A stretch of DNA of 64,000 nucleotides from Ignavibacteriaceae bacterium (GTDB taxonomy: Bacteria; Bacteroidota; Ignavibacteria; Ignavibacteriales; Ignavibacteriaceae). The notes beneath the pieces are model-generated. The model was given only the letters and a program-made list of their open reading frames with translations. It had not been told where the DNA came from and searched no databases. The stretch spans positions 29,892 through 93,891 of the forward strand of contig JARLHC010000050.1 in NCBI GenBank assembly GCA_031292455.1, read 5' to 3'. Positions 26,121 through 35,834 of the stretch are shown here, one piece after another; position 1 is the stretch's first letter; the number at the start of each line of letters is the position of its first letter. The position numbers and the translations under genes were made by a program.

Positions 26121-28922
26121 ATGTCGAAATATGTCTATTTCTTCGGCGGTAAGAAAGCTGAAGGGAAAGCTGAAATGAAAGCGTTGCTCGGTGGTAAAGG
26201 TGCTAATCTTGCAGAAATGGTGAATATAGGATTACCGGTGCCCGCAGGGTTTACTATTACTACTGAAGTCTGTACAGCCTATTTTGAAAACAAGAATAAA
26301 TATCCTAAGGAGCTTAAAGCTAAAGTAGCAGAGTCACTAAAGAAGGTGGAAGCTATTATGGGAGCTAAGTTCGGCGATCCTAAGAATCCCCTCCTTGTTT
26401 CAGTTAGATCGGGTGCTAGAGCATCTATGCCTGGTATGATGGATACAATTCTTAATCTAGGCCTCAATGATATTACTGTTTTAGGTTTAATTGAAAAGAC
26501 AAACAATCCGCGTTTTGCTTATGATTCATACAGAAGGTTTGTCCAGATGTACGGCGACGTTGTTCTGGGGTTAAAACCTGTTGATAAGCATGATGCCGAT
26601 CCTTTTGAAGTAATACTTGAAAAGAAGAAACATGATAATGGTTTTAAATTAGATACTGAACTTACAGCTGAACATTTAAAGGAACTTGTAGCCGAATTTA
26701 AAGCTGCCATTAAAAGGGAAACTGGATCAGAATTCCCCGAAAACCCTGTGGAACAACTCTGGGGAGCAATTGGAGCTGTATTTAGCTCATGGATGAATGA
26801 TAGGGCAATTGTTTACAGGAAACTGAACGATATACCCGCAAGCTGGGGTACAGCTGTGAATGTTCAGTCAATGGTTTTCGGGAATATGGGCGAAGATTCA
26901 GGTACAGGCGTTGCCTTTACAAGAGATCCCGCAACAGGTGCAAATCTGTTCTATGGCGAGTATCTGTTCAATGCACAGGGTGAAGATGTTGTGGCTGGTA
27001 TCCGCACACCCCATCCTATTTCTGAACTTGATAAGGACGCTCCGGAACTATATAAAGAGCTTGATACCTACAGAATGATTCTTGAAAAGCATTATAAGGA
27101 TATGCTTGACATTGAATTTACAATTCAACAGGGTAAGCTGTGGATGTTGCAGTGCCGGGTAGGTAAAAGAACAGGTTTCGCGGCTATTAAAATGGCCGTT
27201 GATATGGTACATGAAAAATTAATTGACAAGGAAGAAGCTATTTTAAGAATCGAACCAAATCAGCTTAACCAGCTTTTACGTCCTATTTTTGATTTGGACG
27301 AAAAGAAGAAAGCCATTACCGAAGGCAGATTTATGGCGAAAGGTTTGAATGCTGGACCCGGTGCGGCTTCAGGTAAAATTGCATTAAGCGCACAGGACGC
27401 TGAAGTAATGGCCGCTAATGGTGATCCGGTTATTCTTGTAAGGATTGAAACCTCTCCCGAAGATATCAAAGGAATGAATGCATCAGAAGGTATCCTGACA
27501 GCAAGAGGAGGAATGACTTCACATGCTGCTTTGGTTGCACGCCAAATGGGTAAGGTTTGCGTTGCTGGATGCGGCGTTTTGAATATCAATTATCAGGAGA
27601 GAACAGTAAAAGTTGAAGGTAAAGACCTGGTAGTAAAAGAAGGCGAGTATATTTCAATAGATGGAACCACCGGTGAGGTTATACAAGGGAAAATTCAGAC
27701 CAAACCTTCTGAAATAATACAGGTACTCATTACCAAAACTCTTGACGGGAAGCAGTCTCCAATTTATCAAACTTATGCAAGCCTTATGAGCTGGGCTGAT
27801 AAGTTCAGGAGATTAGGTATAAGAACAAATGCCGATCAGCCTGACCAGGCCTCTAATGCAATTGCTTTTGGCGCTGAAGGAATCGGACTCTGCCGTACTG
27901 AACATATGTTCTTTGGTGAAAATAGAATTATGTCGGTAAGAAAGATGATCGTATCTGATACCCTTGAGGAAAGGAAAGCAGCTTTAGTTGAGCTTCTTCC
28001 ATTACAGAGATCAGATTTTTACGGGATATTCAAAGCTATGAAAGGTTTCCCGGTTACTATAAGAACTCTTGATCCTCCTTTACATGAATTCCTTCCTAAT
28101 ACTGAAAAGGATATAAAAGAACTTGCAGGAGTACTTAATATCTCTGTAGAAAAACTAACGGAAAAAATCGAAGGACTTCATGAATTCAACCCTATGCTTG
28201 GATTCAGAGGCTGCCGTCTCGGTATCCTCTATCCTGAAATTACTGAAATGCAGGCACGTGCTGTATTTGAAGCTGCTTGTGATGCCGTAGCCGAAGGCAT
28301 AAAAGTTAAACCTGAAATAATGATCCCGCTGGTTGGAGACCTTAAGGAATTCAAACTCCAGGAAGAAATTGTTTGTCGTGTAGCTGATGAAGTATTTAAA
28401 GAAAGAGGGAAAAAACTTCCTTATCTTGTCGGTACAATGATAGAACTCCCGAGGGCTTGCCTGCTTGCAGATGAGATAGCTAGGAGCGCTGAATTCTTCA
28501 GCTTTGGTACTAACGACCTTACTCAAACTACATTCGGGCTTTCACGCGATGATGCTGGAAAATTCCTTCCCCTTTATGTTCAGAAGGAAATTTTAGCAAA
28601 TGATCCATTCGAAGCTTTGGATCAGAGTGGTGTAGGTCAGCTCGTGAAAATGGGTGTAGATAAAGGACGTTCAACAAGATCAGATCTGAAAGTCGGTATA
28701 TGCGGTGAGCATGGCGGAGAACCTTCATCGGTTGAATTCTGTCATCGTGTAGGCCTTAATTATGTAAGTTGTTCTCCATTCAGAGTACCGATCGCACGGC
28801 TTGCAGCAGCCAGAGCTGTCGTTAAAGAGTTAACTGCTAAACCGGTTAAGAAAGCTGCTGTTAAAAAAACTCCGGCTAAAAAGACTGCAGTAAAAAAAAT
28901 CAGTTCTAAAAAGAGGAAATAA
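26121..28922 (+). CDS. ppdK: Pyruvate phosphate dikinase with a basic C-terminal tail
   Basis: 933 aa. It interconverts pyruvate + ATP + Pi and PEP + AMP + PPi. Domains are the ATP-grasp (start [20 protein letters not shown]), the phosphohistidine domain with H468 in [21 protein letters not shown], and the TIM barrel with [26 protein letters not shown] and catalytic C861 in [12 protein letters not shown]. The enzyme ends in family fashion near residue 905. Residues about 907-933 add a Lys/Ala/Pro/Thr tail with repeated VKK and AKK units, like bacterial histone-H1-like proteins, which is not part of PPDK. The ATG has GGAG upstream. It is followed by a strong terminator. Confidence 0.96.
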   Translation: MSKYVYFFGGKKAEGKAEMKALLGGKGANLAEMVNIGLPVPAGFTITTEVCTAYFENKNKYPKELKAKVAESLKKVEAIMGAKFGDPKNPLLVSVRSGARASMPGMMDTILNLGLNDITVLGLIEKTNNPRFAYDSYRRFVQMYGDVVLGLKPVDKHDADPFEVILEKKKHDNGFKLDTELTAEHLKELVAEFKAAIKRETGSEFPENPVEQLWGAIGAVFSSWMNDRAIVYRKLNDIPASWGTAVNVQSMVFGNMGEDSGTGVAFTRDPATGANLFYGEYLFNAQGEDVVAGIRTPHPISELDKDAPELYKELDTYRMILEKHYKDMLDIEFTIQQGKLWMLQCRVGKRTGFAAIKMAVDMVHEKLIDKEEAILRIEPNQLNQLLRPIFDLDEKKKAITEGRFMAKGLNAGPGAASGKIALSAQDAEVMAANGDPVILVRIETSPEDIKGMNASEGILTARGGMTSHAALVARQMGKVCVAGCGVLNINYQERTVKVEGKDLVVKEGEYISIDGTTGEVIQGKIQTKPSEIIQVLITKTLDGKQSPIYQTYASLMSWADKFRRLGIRTNADQPDQASNAIAFGAEGIGLCRTEHMFFGENRIMSVRKMIVSDTLEERKAALVELLPLQRSDFYGIFKAMKGFPVTIRTLDPPLHEFLPNTEKDIKELAGVLNISVEKLTEKIEGLHEFNPMLGFRGCRLGILYPEITEMQARAVFEAACDAVAEGIKVKPEIMIPLVGDLKEFKLQEEIVCRVADEVFKERGKKLPYLVGTMIELPRACLLADEIARSAEFFSFGTNDLTQTTFGLSRDDAGKFLPLYVQKEILANDPFEALDQSGVGQLVKMGVDKGRSTRSDLKVGICGEHGGEPSSVEFCHRVGLNYVSCSPFRVPIARLAAARAVVKELTAKPVKKAAVKKTPAKKTAVKKISSKKRK

Positions 28923-28934
28923 CAAAGTAATCAA

Positions 28935-28959
28935 CGGGAAAGGAAATACTCCTTTCCCG
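28935..28959 (+). terminator. Rho-independent terminator after ppdK
   Basis: Perfect 10-bp stem CGGGAAAGGA / TCCTTTCCCG with a 5-nt loop, then ATTTTTT. It is 12 nt past the stop and isolates ppdK from queA-ispD. Confidence 0.9.
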
Positions 28960-28987
28960 ATTTTTTAAATAAAATAGGTTGTCAAGA

Positions 28988-30022
28988 ATGAAATTATCAG
29001 ACTTCAAATATAATTTACCCAAGACATCGATTGCCAAATACCCCGCTGCTCCAAGAGAAAAAGCAAAGCTCATGGTAATTAACCGTGAAAAACAGGAGAT
29101 AGAGAATAAGGTATTTTCAGATGTCTGTGATTATATGGAGAAAGGGGATATTCTTGTCGTTAATGAAACAAGAGTTTTCCAGGCAAGGTTATTCGGGAAA
29201 AAAGAGAAGACAAATGCCAAGATTGAGGTCTTCCTTTTAAGGGAATTAAATGCAGAAGAATGTATTTGGGATGTAATAGTAGATCCCGCCAGGAAAGTTA
29301 GGATCGGAAATAAAATCTATTTTAATGATAAACTCTGGTGTGAAGTAATTGATAATACAACTTCTCGTGGACGCACTGTTAGATTTAACCAGCCCGGTAA
29401 TGTCTTTAAAGCTATTGAGAAAATCGGAATGACACCCCTTCCCCCCTATATAAAAAGGGAACCTGAACCATCGGATAGGGAAAACTATCAAACCGTCTAT
29501 GCTAAAATTGATGGAGCTGTCGCTGCTCCTACAGCAGGACTTCATTTCTCGCAGAAGCTTCTTCAGAAAATTGAGAAGAAAGGGATCGAAATGGTTCCCG
29601 TTATTCTGCATATCGGATTGGGTACATTCCGGCCGGTTGAAGTCGAAGATCTTACTAAACACAAAATGGATTCGGAATATTTCGAAATAACCCATGCTGC
29701 TTCTGAAAAAATAAATAAAGCTATAGCGTCAAGACATAAGATTTTTGTTGTAGGTACAAGTACATGCCGCGCTCTTGAAACTAGTGTTACTGCCGATAGA
29801 TTTGTAAAACCGAACCGGGGATGGACTGATAAATTCATCTATCCTCCTTACGATTTTAAAATTACAAATAGGTTAATAACTAATTTTCACTCTCCCGAAT
29901 CTACTCTGCTTATGCTTGTAAGCGCTTTTGCCGGAACAGAGTTAATTATTAAAGCCTATAAGAAAGCACTTAAGGAGAATTATCGCTTTCTTAGCTACGG
30001 CGATGCCATGCTTATTTTATGA
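28988..30022 (+). CDS. queA: S-adenosylmethionine:tRNA ribosyltransferase-isomerase
   Basis: 344 aa from ATG 28988. This gives the family start MKLSDFKYNLPKTSIAKYP, and AGG lies 9 nt upstream, whereas the in-frame TTG at 28979 abuts the AGG and is unlikely. It transfers the ribosyl of SAM to preQ1 in tRNA, forming epoxyqueuosine. Typical blocks are DILVVNETRVFQARL, YQTVYAKIDGAVAAPTAGLHF, HIGLGTFRPV, and TNFHSPESTLLMLVSAFAG. It overlaps ispD by 4 nt. With queC and queF it represents the queuosine pathway in this window. Confidence 0.96.
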   Translation: MKLSDFKYNLPKTSIAKYPAAPREKAKLMVINREKQEIENKVFSDVCDYMEKGDILVVNETRVFQARLFGKKEKTNAKIEVFLLRELNAEECIWDVIVDPARKVRIGNKIYFNDKLWCEVIDNTTSRGRTVRFNQPGNVFKAIEKIGMTPLPPYIKREPEPSDRENYQTVYAKIDGAVAAPTAGLHFSQKLLQKIEKKGIEMVPVILHIGLGTFRPVEVEDLTKHKMDSEYFEITHAASEKINKAIASRHKIFVVGTSTCRALETSVTADRFVKPNRGWTDKFIYPPYDFKITNRLITNFHSPESTLLMLVSAFAGTELIIKAYKKALKENYRFLSYGDAMLIL

Positions 30023-30696
30023 GGGTAATTGCAGTAATTCCCGCGGGGGGAAAAGGTACAAGGAGCGGATACAATATTCCAAAACAGTACCTTAAAATAA
30101 ACTGTAAAGAACTTATAGCTTATACGCTGGACGTATTTCAAAAAAACAGATCGGTTGATGAAATAATAATCTCAGCCGATCCATTTTATTTTAAACTTCT
30201 CGAAAAAATCAAGAAGAATTATAACTATTCTAAATTATCCAGGTTTGTGGAATCAGGTTTGGAAAGACAGGACTCTGTTTACAACGGGTTAAATGCTATT
30301 ACAGCTTCAGACAACGATTTAATCGTTGTGCATGATGCTGTTCGTCCCCTGTTGCCTGATAAAGTTTTGTCTGACGCTATAAGTATCGCGAAATTAAAGG
30401 GAAACGCTCTTGTTTGTATTAAAGCAAAAGATACTCTTTTTATAGGAAATGATTTGGTTGAAAAGTATGTTGAACGGGAAAAGATCTATTATGCTCAGAC
30501 CCCGCAAATCTTTAAGTATTCCCAATTAAAAAAAGCGATGGATAGTGCGTATAAGAATAAATTTAAGGGGACGGATGAATCGATGCTTGTTAGCAGGATG
30601 AAAGAAAAAATAAATATTGTAGAAGGATCTATATTTAATTTTAAGGTAACTTCTAAAGAAGACTTTAAGCTTTTAACAAAATTAATTATTAAATAA
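30019..30696 (+). CDS. ispD: 2-C-methyl-D-erythritol 4-phosphate cytidylyltransferase
   Basis: 225 aa. It makes CDP-methylerythritol in the non-mevalonate isoprenoid pathway. Visible are the nucleotide-binding PAGGKGTRSGYNIPKQYL, VESGLERQDSVYNGL, VVHDAVRPLLPD, and the C-terminal KGTDESMLVSR. The ATG overlaps the queA stop in ATGA, so translation is coupled. No ispF is adjacent. A bidirectional hairpin follows. Confidence 0.95.
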   Translation: MRVIAVIPAGGKGTRSGYNIPKQYLKINCKELIAYTLDVFQKNRSVDEIIISADPFYFKLLEKIKKNYNYSKLSRFVESGLERQDSVYNGLNAITASDNDLIVVHDAVRPLLPDKVLSDAISIAKLKGNALVCIKAKDTLFIGNDLVEKYVEREKIYYAQTPQIFKYSQLKKAMDSAYKNKFKGTDESMLVSRMKEKINIVEGSIFNFKVTSKEDFKLLTKLIIK

Positions 30697-30724
30697 ATCT
30701 TATATATTCCGCTAAAATTAAAAT

Positions 30725-30756
30725 AGAGGCTGACTCAGAATATCCGGTCAGCCTCT
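30725..30756. terminator. Bidirectional terminator between ispD and the convergent 97-aa gene
   Basis: 10-bp perfect stem (AGAGGCTGAC at 30725-30734, GTCAGCCTCT at 30747-30756) with a 12-nt loop, between two convergent genes and close to both stops. Confidence 0.75.
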
Positions 30757-30763
30757 TAATATA

Positions 30764-31057
30764 CTATTCCTCTATTTTGAATATTTCTCTATGTCCTCCT
30801 TCTACTAGGGTCATATAGTCTTTCATGATTTCTTTAACCTCAGGTTTCTGTGAAAAACTACTCATCTTTTCCCAATAGTTTAAACTTTCAACTTCAGTTT
30901 CTAAAACAACAGTCCAATAGCTTGAAACTACGTCAGTCATTACTCTTGTTGTTCCAAGGCCTTCCTTAGGCATATACTGATTAACATTCTTAAAAATTTT
31001 AACAAGGTCTTTAGCTTTCCCCGGTTTTGTCTGGAATACATCTCTTATCAAATACAT
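30764..31057 (-). CDS. Small dimeric alpha-beta-barrel protein, NIPSNAP-like
   Basis: 97 aa. The pattern MYLIRDVFQTKPGKAKDLVKIF, then a strand around VMTDVVSSYWTVVLETE and a helix LNYWEKM, matches a ferredoxin-like dimeric alpha-beta barrel as in NIPSNAP-like or antibiotic-monooxygenase-like proteins. No catalytic residues can be assigned. The start ATG at 31057 is preceded on its strand by a run ending AAGGAGACTATGAA, a good ribosome binding site. It is a single gene with its own promoter in 31058-31257. Function unknown. Confidence 0.75.
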   Translation of the reverse strand: MYLIRDVFQTKPGKAKDLVKIFKNVNQYMPKEGLGTTRVMTDVVSSYWTVVLETEVESLNYWEKMSSFSQKPEVKEIMKDYMTLVEGGHREIFKIEE

Positions 31058-31257
31058 TTCATAGTCTCCTTTTTTTTGTTAATAAATCAGTTATTTATTA
31101 TAATTTGAATCCCTTAATGGAATATATTACAGGTCAAATTCTCAATTAAGGTAGTTATTACATTTATAAATGATTAGTATTAACTTAAATCACAATATTG
31201 CGAGTGGCACACTATTTCCTTATTAATTTGTTGGCTTTTAATATCTAAAAAGGACTT

Positions 31258-31812
31258 ATGGGTACTGGTCAGACGATGATAACGCTTTTAGCGATGGTTT
31301 TACTGTCGTTTATGATTCTTAGAGTAAACAATTTGTTTCTTCAGACAACAACTACTTTAAATACTACTAAGTTTGATGTTCTTGCATTTTCACTTGCAGA
31401 GTCAATGATTCAGGAAATAGAAGCGAATGCTTTCGATCAGGCGACGGTTACCGCGGTTGTATCCAGTACAAGTAGTCTTTCAACTACTTTAGGGCCAGAA
31501 TCTGGCGAAACATTTGCTACATATAACGATATAGACGACTTTAATAATTATACAAGAATTGATACTGTTCCCGAGAAGAGTGGTGTTGTTTTTAATATTA
31601 GATGCAAAGTAGATTATGTAACGTCAACGGCGCCGGATGTTCCTACATCCACCAAAACATGGAATAAAATGATCACTGTTTATGTTACAAGTCCATTTAT
31701 GGTACAAAATTCTCTAACTAATCAGTATTATACTAAAGTTACTGCAGCTACACCAATTATACATGATACTGTTAAATTATCCCAGGTATATAGCTATTGG
31801 AATTTTAAGTAA
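31258..31812 (+). CDS. Pilin-like membrane-anchored protein, first of three
   Basis: 184 aa. A hydrophobic N-terminal helix begins almost at once (MG followed by TGQTMITLLAMVLLSFMIL). The exported part is Ser/Thr-rich with VSSTSSLSTTLG and ends in a strand-rich region with TKVTAATPIIHD. The shape matches a minor pilin or pseudopilin with a very short leader, but the usual Glu at mature position 5 is absent (a Met there if cleavage follows Gly2). AAGGA precedes the ATG. It is 3 nt before the next gene of the same design, so it forms one operon with 31816-32418 and 32422-33690. Confidence 0.7.
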   Translation: MGTGQTMITLLAMVLLSFMILRVNNLFLQTTTTLNTTKFDVLAFSLAESMIQEIEANAFDQATVTAVVSSTSSLSTTLGPESGETFATYNDIDDFNNYTRIDTVPEKSGVVFNIRCKVDYVTSTAPDVPTSTKTWNKMITVYVTSPFMVQNSLTNQYYTKVTAATPIIHDTVKLSQVYSYWNFK

Positions 31813-31815
31813 ATT

Positions 31816-32418
31816 ATGGGCTATTCTACAATAATAGATATAGTGGGTTCTATAATCATCGGCGGTATGCTGCTGGGCATTCTTCTTAAACTGAATAATT
31901 CCGCCTCTTGGAATATTTATACAAACTCCGGTGAATTAAACTGCCAGACTAATCTGGCCCAGATGAGCCTTATTCTTGAAAATGATTTCAGGAAAATTGA
32001 CTACTGTTCCGATTATACAAATATTCAGGATCCTGCCAATGCTATTATTTCGGCCGATTCATCATCAATTAAATTCATAGCTGACTTGAACAAGGATGGG
32101 AATATGGATACAGTTTATTATTACTTGGGGCCGGCTTCTGAATTGAATGCAACTAAAGATCCCAGGGATAAGATTCTTTACCGTATTGTAAATAATGCCC
32201 CTAAAATGGGTTCCGATGCAGGTATTACACGATTCTATATGGTGTATTATGATGTTAATGGAGATACAATCCATACCCCTGTTTCAGCAGCAAATCTTTC
32301 CCTTATTAACGATATTGAATTAAATATGAATATTGAAAATGTTGGAATTGACAGCACAGTTCTTTATTCTTATTGGCGGCAGGCTCGGTTAACTGTTCCG
32401 AATATAAAGAATAGGTGA
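31816..32418 (+). CDS. Pilin-like membrane-anchored protein, second of three
   Basis: 200 aa. It starts MGYSTIIDIVGSIIIGGML, a short leader running into a hydrophobic helix of about 20 residues with an Asp near its start. The exported region has an EF-hand-like DLNKDGNMDTVYYY at about residue 93 and YYDVNGDTIHTP near 153, both common in PilW/GspJ-like minor pilins of this phylum. I cannot assign a subfamily. It is separated from its neighbours by 3 nt on each side. An assembly factor for a type IV pilus or type II secretion-like fibre is the best reading. Confidence 0.7.
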   Translation: MGYSTIIDIVGSIIIGGMLLGILLKLNNSASWNIYTNSGELNCQTNLAQMSLILENDFRKIDYCSDYTNIQDPANAIISADSSSIKFIADLNKDGNMDTVYYYLGPASELNATKDPRDKILYRIVNNAPKMGSDAGITRFYMVYYDVNGDTIHTPVSAANLSLINDIELNMNIENVGIDSTVLYSYWRQARLTVPNIKNR

Positions 32419-32421
32419 TTT

Positions 32422-33690
32422 ATGGGTGGAAAAGCGATTTTAATTGTTGTACTAAGTATCAGCCTGACATTCTTCTTTATCGGTGTAAATTATAATCGTA
32501 TGACATTAAGCGCTAGTGATAATATGACGAATTATGCCAATAAGCAGATATCCCATTGTATTGCAGTAACCGGAGTTAATATTGCATGTAATGCTTTCTA
32601 TATTGATCCCAATTGGACTGCTGGTTATTCAAATGTATCATGCATGGGCGGTTCATATAGTGTTACCGTTCAAACCCTGGATGCAGTTAAACTTATTAAA
32701 AGTATTACTTGTATTTCTACCTTTAAAGGCTTTAAAGATACTGTACATGGGGCTGTCTTGTATTATTTGCCTGACTATCATGATACAATCATAGTTACCT
32801 TTCAGCCCAGCAGGTTTTCCCGTTATGCATATTATTCCTCAAGTGAAGGTGGAAGCCCGATCTACTGGGCTACAGGTGATACTGTGAAAGGACCTTTACA
32901 GACACAGGATTATCTGAGAGTTTCAGGAAATCCGGTTTTCCTTGGATTTGTTGGTACAAAGATGGGAGTACTTAATAAAAATGGCTCGGCTGATCACCCG
33001 CAGTTTCTTGGTGGTTTGCTTACCGGTAGTAACATTCCCATAAATACCTCCGGTGTTTCGTCCGTTGAAGCTTTTGCTCTTACCAATGGATATGAATTTA
33101 CAGGCCATGATACAGTTTATCTCAACTTTCAGGGGGACTCTGTGAAATATCGGTATGCCTGGAATACAAAGGATACAACTAAAAAATTATCTACAATGAC
33201 TCCAAACGGTGTTCTTTTTGTTAAAGGAGGTACTGCTAGAATTAGGGGTAAAATCAAAGGACAGTACACTCTGGGATGTTCATATGTCTCTAAAGGTGGT
33301 AGTGTCTATTTAGATAGTAGCATTGCGTATAATACTAACCCGATTTCTAATCCTAATTCAACAGACATTTTTGGTGTTGTAACACAGAATAATTTTACAA
33401 TTACAGATAATAAGGCCAACAATAATAGTGTTACCATTCAGGCGTCTATATATTGCCAAAGTGGAAGCTTTGGTGCAGAAAACTACAGTACCCGAGGGTT
33501 CGATGGTTATATAAATCTTCTTGGGGGAGTGGTCCAGGCTATAAGAGGAGCTGTGGGAGTGATTGGCAACGATGGTACTATTTCAAATGGCTTTAGCAAA
33601 TCCTATTCTTATGATCGACGTTTTATGTTCAGTGCACCTCCCAACTTTCCGAATACTGGCTCATACAATGTTATTTCCTGGTACGAATAA
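32422..33690 (+). CDS. Pilin-like protein with beta-helix-like C-terminal region (PilX/DUF4900-like)
   Basis: 422 aa. The start MGGKAILIVVLSISLTFFFI is again a minimal leader plus hydrophobic helix. From about residue 260 the sequence reads GVLFVKGGTARIRGKIKGQY, then SKGGSVYLDSSIAY and DIFGVVTQNNFTI, short strand-turn repeats typical of DUF4900/PilX-like proteins. Cys residues in the N-terminal half (CNAFY, SCMGG, ITCIS) could form disulfides. Last gene of the three-gene cassette, followed by a clear terminator. Assignment to DUF4900 is from memory of the pattern and would need a profile search. Confidence 0.7.
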   Translation: MGGKAILIVVLSISLTFFFIGVNYNRMTLSASDNMTNYANKQISHCIAVTGVNIACNAFYIDPNWTAGYSNVSCMGGSYSVTVQTLDAVKLIKSITCISTFKGFKDTVHGAVLYYLPDYHDTIIVTFQPSRFSRYAYYSSSEGGSPIYWATGDTVKGPLQTQDYLRVSGNPVFLGFVGTKMGVLNKNGSADHPQFLGGLLTGSNIPINTSGVSSVEAFALTNGYEFTGHDTVYLNFQGDSVKYRYAWNTKDTTKKLSTMTPNGVLFVKGGTARIRGKIKGQYTLGCSYVSKGGSVYLDSSIAYNTNPISNPNSTDIFGVVTQNNFTITDNKANNNSVTIQASIYCQSGSFGAENYSTRGFDGYINLLGGVVQAIRGAVGVIGNDGTISNGFSKSYSYDRRFMFSAPPNFPNTGSYNVISWYE

Positions 33691-33726
33691 ATAGCTCTAA
33701 ATCTCTACCATTCGTATAATACATTT

Positions 33727-33749
33727 TCCAGAACAGCCTCTTTTCTGGA
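33727..33749 (+). terminator. Rho-independent terminator after the pilin-like cassette
   Basis: 7-bp perfect stem TCCAGAA / TTCTGGA with a 9-nt loop and a following TTTTTTGTTATTTTT tract, 37 nt past the stop. Confidence 0.8.
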
Positions 33750-33788
33750 TTTTTTGTTATTTTTATTGTTAAATAATCCGGATAAATT

Positions 33789-35567
33789 ATGTCTAAACAA
33801 ATTTTATTATTATTTACAATGTTTTTAGTTTCATTCATAATATTTAACTGCTCTGATTCAACAGGATCAAATGCAAAGAAATTTGTGGAGAGATACACTA
33901 AAGAATATCAACCGATATTTTACCGGGCGAGCCTTGCCCAATGGGTTGCAAATACTAATATCACAGATGAGAACACTCAAAAAGAAATAGTAGCTAATAA
34001 AGCACTTTCTGAGTTCGAGGGAAGAAAAGGAATAATCGACTCTGTAAAAATGTTTCTGAAAGATAAAAATAAACTTGATTTTGAAACAATTGGTCAACTC
34101 GAGAAGATATTATATAATGCCAGCCATGCCCCTGCAACAATTCCACAGATAGTAGATCAGCTTATTAATGCAGAAGCTAAACAGACACAAACCCTCTATG
34201 GGTTTGAATTTAAACTGAAAGATGGCCAAAAGGTTACCGCTAACGATATAGATAACATGCTCGTTAATGAGATGAATCCTGCAAAACGTCTCGAGATATG
34301 GGAAGCTTCTAAAGAGATTGGTAAAAATCTTAGGGATGGTTTAATCAATCTGCAGGGACTCCGGAATAAGGTTGCACGAGAGATGGGCTATTCGTCTTAT
34401 TTCGATCTCGAGGTCTCCCAATACGGTATGAAAGCCTCCGAAATGAAAGATTGGATGCAGAAAGTAAACGATCAGCTTAAACCATTATATGAACAGCTTT
34501 ACACATGGGTTAAATATAAATTGGCAGAACGTTATCATGAGCCCGTCCCCGATAAGATTCCGGCTCAGTGGCTTCCCAACAGATGGGGGCAGGAATGGCC
34601 GGGAATTGTTGAAGGCATTAACCTTGATAATATGTTTAAGGGAAAATCACCCGAATGGATTGTTAAACAGGGTGAAAAGTTTTATGTTTCAATGGGCATG
34701 CCTAATCTGCCCCAAACATTCTGGGATAAATCCGATCTTTATTCACTCCCTGCAGATTCTCCCCGCAAAAAGAACACTCACGCATCTGCCTGGCATCTCG
34801 ACCTTGATAAGGATATCCGTTCTTTAATGAATGTTGAAGCAAATGCTGAATGGTTTCAGACTGTTCATCACGAACTGGGCCATACCTATTACTTTATGGC
34901 CTATTCCACCCCGGAAATTCCTATTCTTCTTCGTGATGGCCTCAACCCTGGGTTCCATGAAGGGATGGGGGAATTGATTGCAACTGCTTCGATGCAGCAG
35001 CCTTACCTGAAGGAGATAGGCCTCCTTACAAATAATATTCAGATTGATTCCATTAAATGGCTACTCAATGAGGCTTTAAATAATGTGGTTTTCATTCCGT
35101 TTGCCACAGGCACTATGTCAATGTGGGAATATGAATTCTATGAGAACAACCTTTCCAAAGATCAGATAAATAAAAAATGGTGGGAACTTGCTGAAAAGTA
35201 TCAGGGCATAGTACCTCCTTCAAACCGTGGTGAGGAATATTGTGATGCTTCTACTAAAACACATATAAATGATTATCCATGTTACTATTATAACTATGCT
35301 GTCGCAAAACTCGTCCAGTATCAACTGCATAATTATATTAGCAGAAATGTCCTGAAACAAGACCCTCATAATGCAAATTATTATAACAGTAAAGAAACAG
35401 GGCAGTATCTTTTGAGTATTCTTCAGAAAGGAAAAACAGTCGAGTGGCGTTCATTCATTAAAGAAAAAACAGGTGAAGAACTTAATGCTGATGGGATGAT
35501 CGAATACTTTAAACCACTGATGGATTGGCTTAAAAAGGAAAACACCGGCAGGAAAATAGGCTGGTAA
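33789..35567 (+). CDS. M2-family (ACE-like) zinc peptidase lipoprotein
   Basis: 592 aa. A lipoprotein signal ends at IIFNC (Cys21), so it is anchored in the periplasm or outer membrane. Zinc motif H361-E-L-G-H365 in HHELGHTYYFMAY is followed by RDGLNPGFHEGMGELI, where E391 is the third ligand; this spacing and the NPGFHE block define the angiotensin-converting-enzyme family M2, peptidyl dipeptidases. A downstream stretch DYPCYYYNYAVAKLVQYQ resembles the substrate-binding end of M2 enzymes. It stands alone between terminators. M2 enzymes are known in scattered bacteria; the substrate here is probably small peptides, by family inference. Confidence 0.9.
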   Translation: MSKQILLLFTMFLVSFIIFNCSDSTGSNAKKFVERYTKEYQPIFYRASLAQWVANTNITDENTQKEIVANKALSEFEGRKGIIDSVKMFLKDKNKLDFETIGQLEKILYNASHAPATIPQIVDQLINAEAKQTQTLYGFEFKLKDGQKVTANDIDNMLVNEMNPAKRLEIWEASKEIGKNLRDGLINLQGLRNKVAREMGYSSYFDLEVSQYGMKASEMKDWMQKVNDQLKPLYEQLYTWVKYKLAERYHEPVPDKIPAQWLPNRWGQEWPGIVEGINLDNMFKGKSPEWIVKQGEKFYVSMGMPNLPQTFWDKSDLYSLPADSPRKKNTHASAWHLDLDKDIRSLMNVEANAEWFQTVHHELGHTYYFMAYSTPEIPILLRDGLNPGFHEGMGELIATASMQQPYLKEIGLLTNNIQIDSIKWLLNEALNNVVFIPFATGTMSMWEYEFYENNLSKDQINKKWWELAEKYQGIVPPSNRGEEYCDASTKTHINDYPCYYYNYAVAKLVQYQLHNYISRNVLKQDPHNANYYNSKETGQYLLSILQKGKTVEWRSFIKEKTGEELNADGMIEYFKPLMDWLKKENTGRKIGW

Positions 35568-35581
35568 GAAAGCATAAATTG

Positions 35582-35607
35582 AACCCCCGCTAACTCAAGT
35601 GGGGGTT
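35582..35607 (+). terminator. Terminator after the M2 peptidase gene
   Basis: A 9-bp stem with one G-T pair (AACCCCCGC / GTGGGGGTT) and an 8-nt loop lies 14 nt past the stop, followed by TTACTTCC. The U-tract is weak but the stem is very GC-rich. Confidence 0.65.
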
Positions 35608-35834
35608 TACTTCCCTTATCACCATGATGGAACAAAGTTGGCATAATGATACCGTCATCATACCGGCCTAAGGAGGTTCATTTACTTCCCATTGGCCTTA
35701 CTTGAACTTTTTATACACTTACCATCTGTAGTCTAACCCCCTCTTTTCCCACAGATTTTAATTTTCTCCTCCCTCTTTGCTGTAATCTTCCTTTATAGTA
35801 CCTCACTCCAATTCCGATAAATATGGTCACCACA

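Noticed and set aside
29246..29695. Antisense ORF of about 150 aa inside queA
   Set aside because: It opposes a clearly conserved coding sequence and has no signal or domain of its own.
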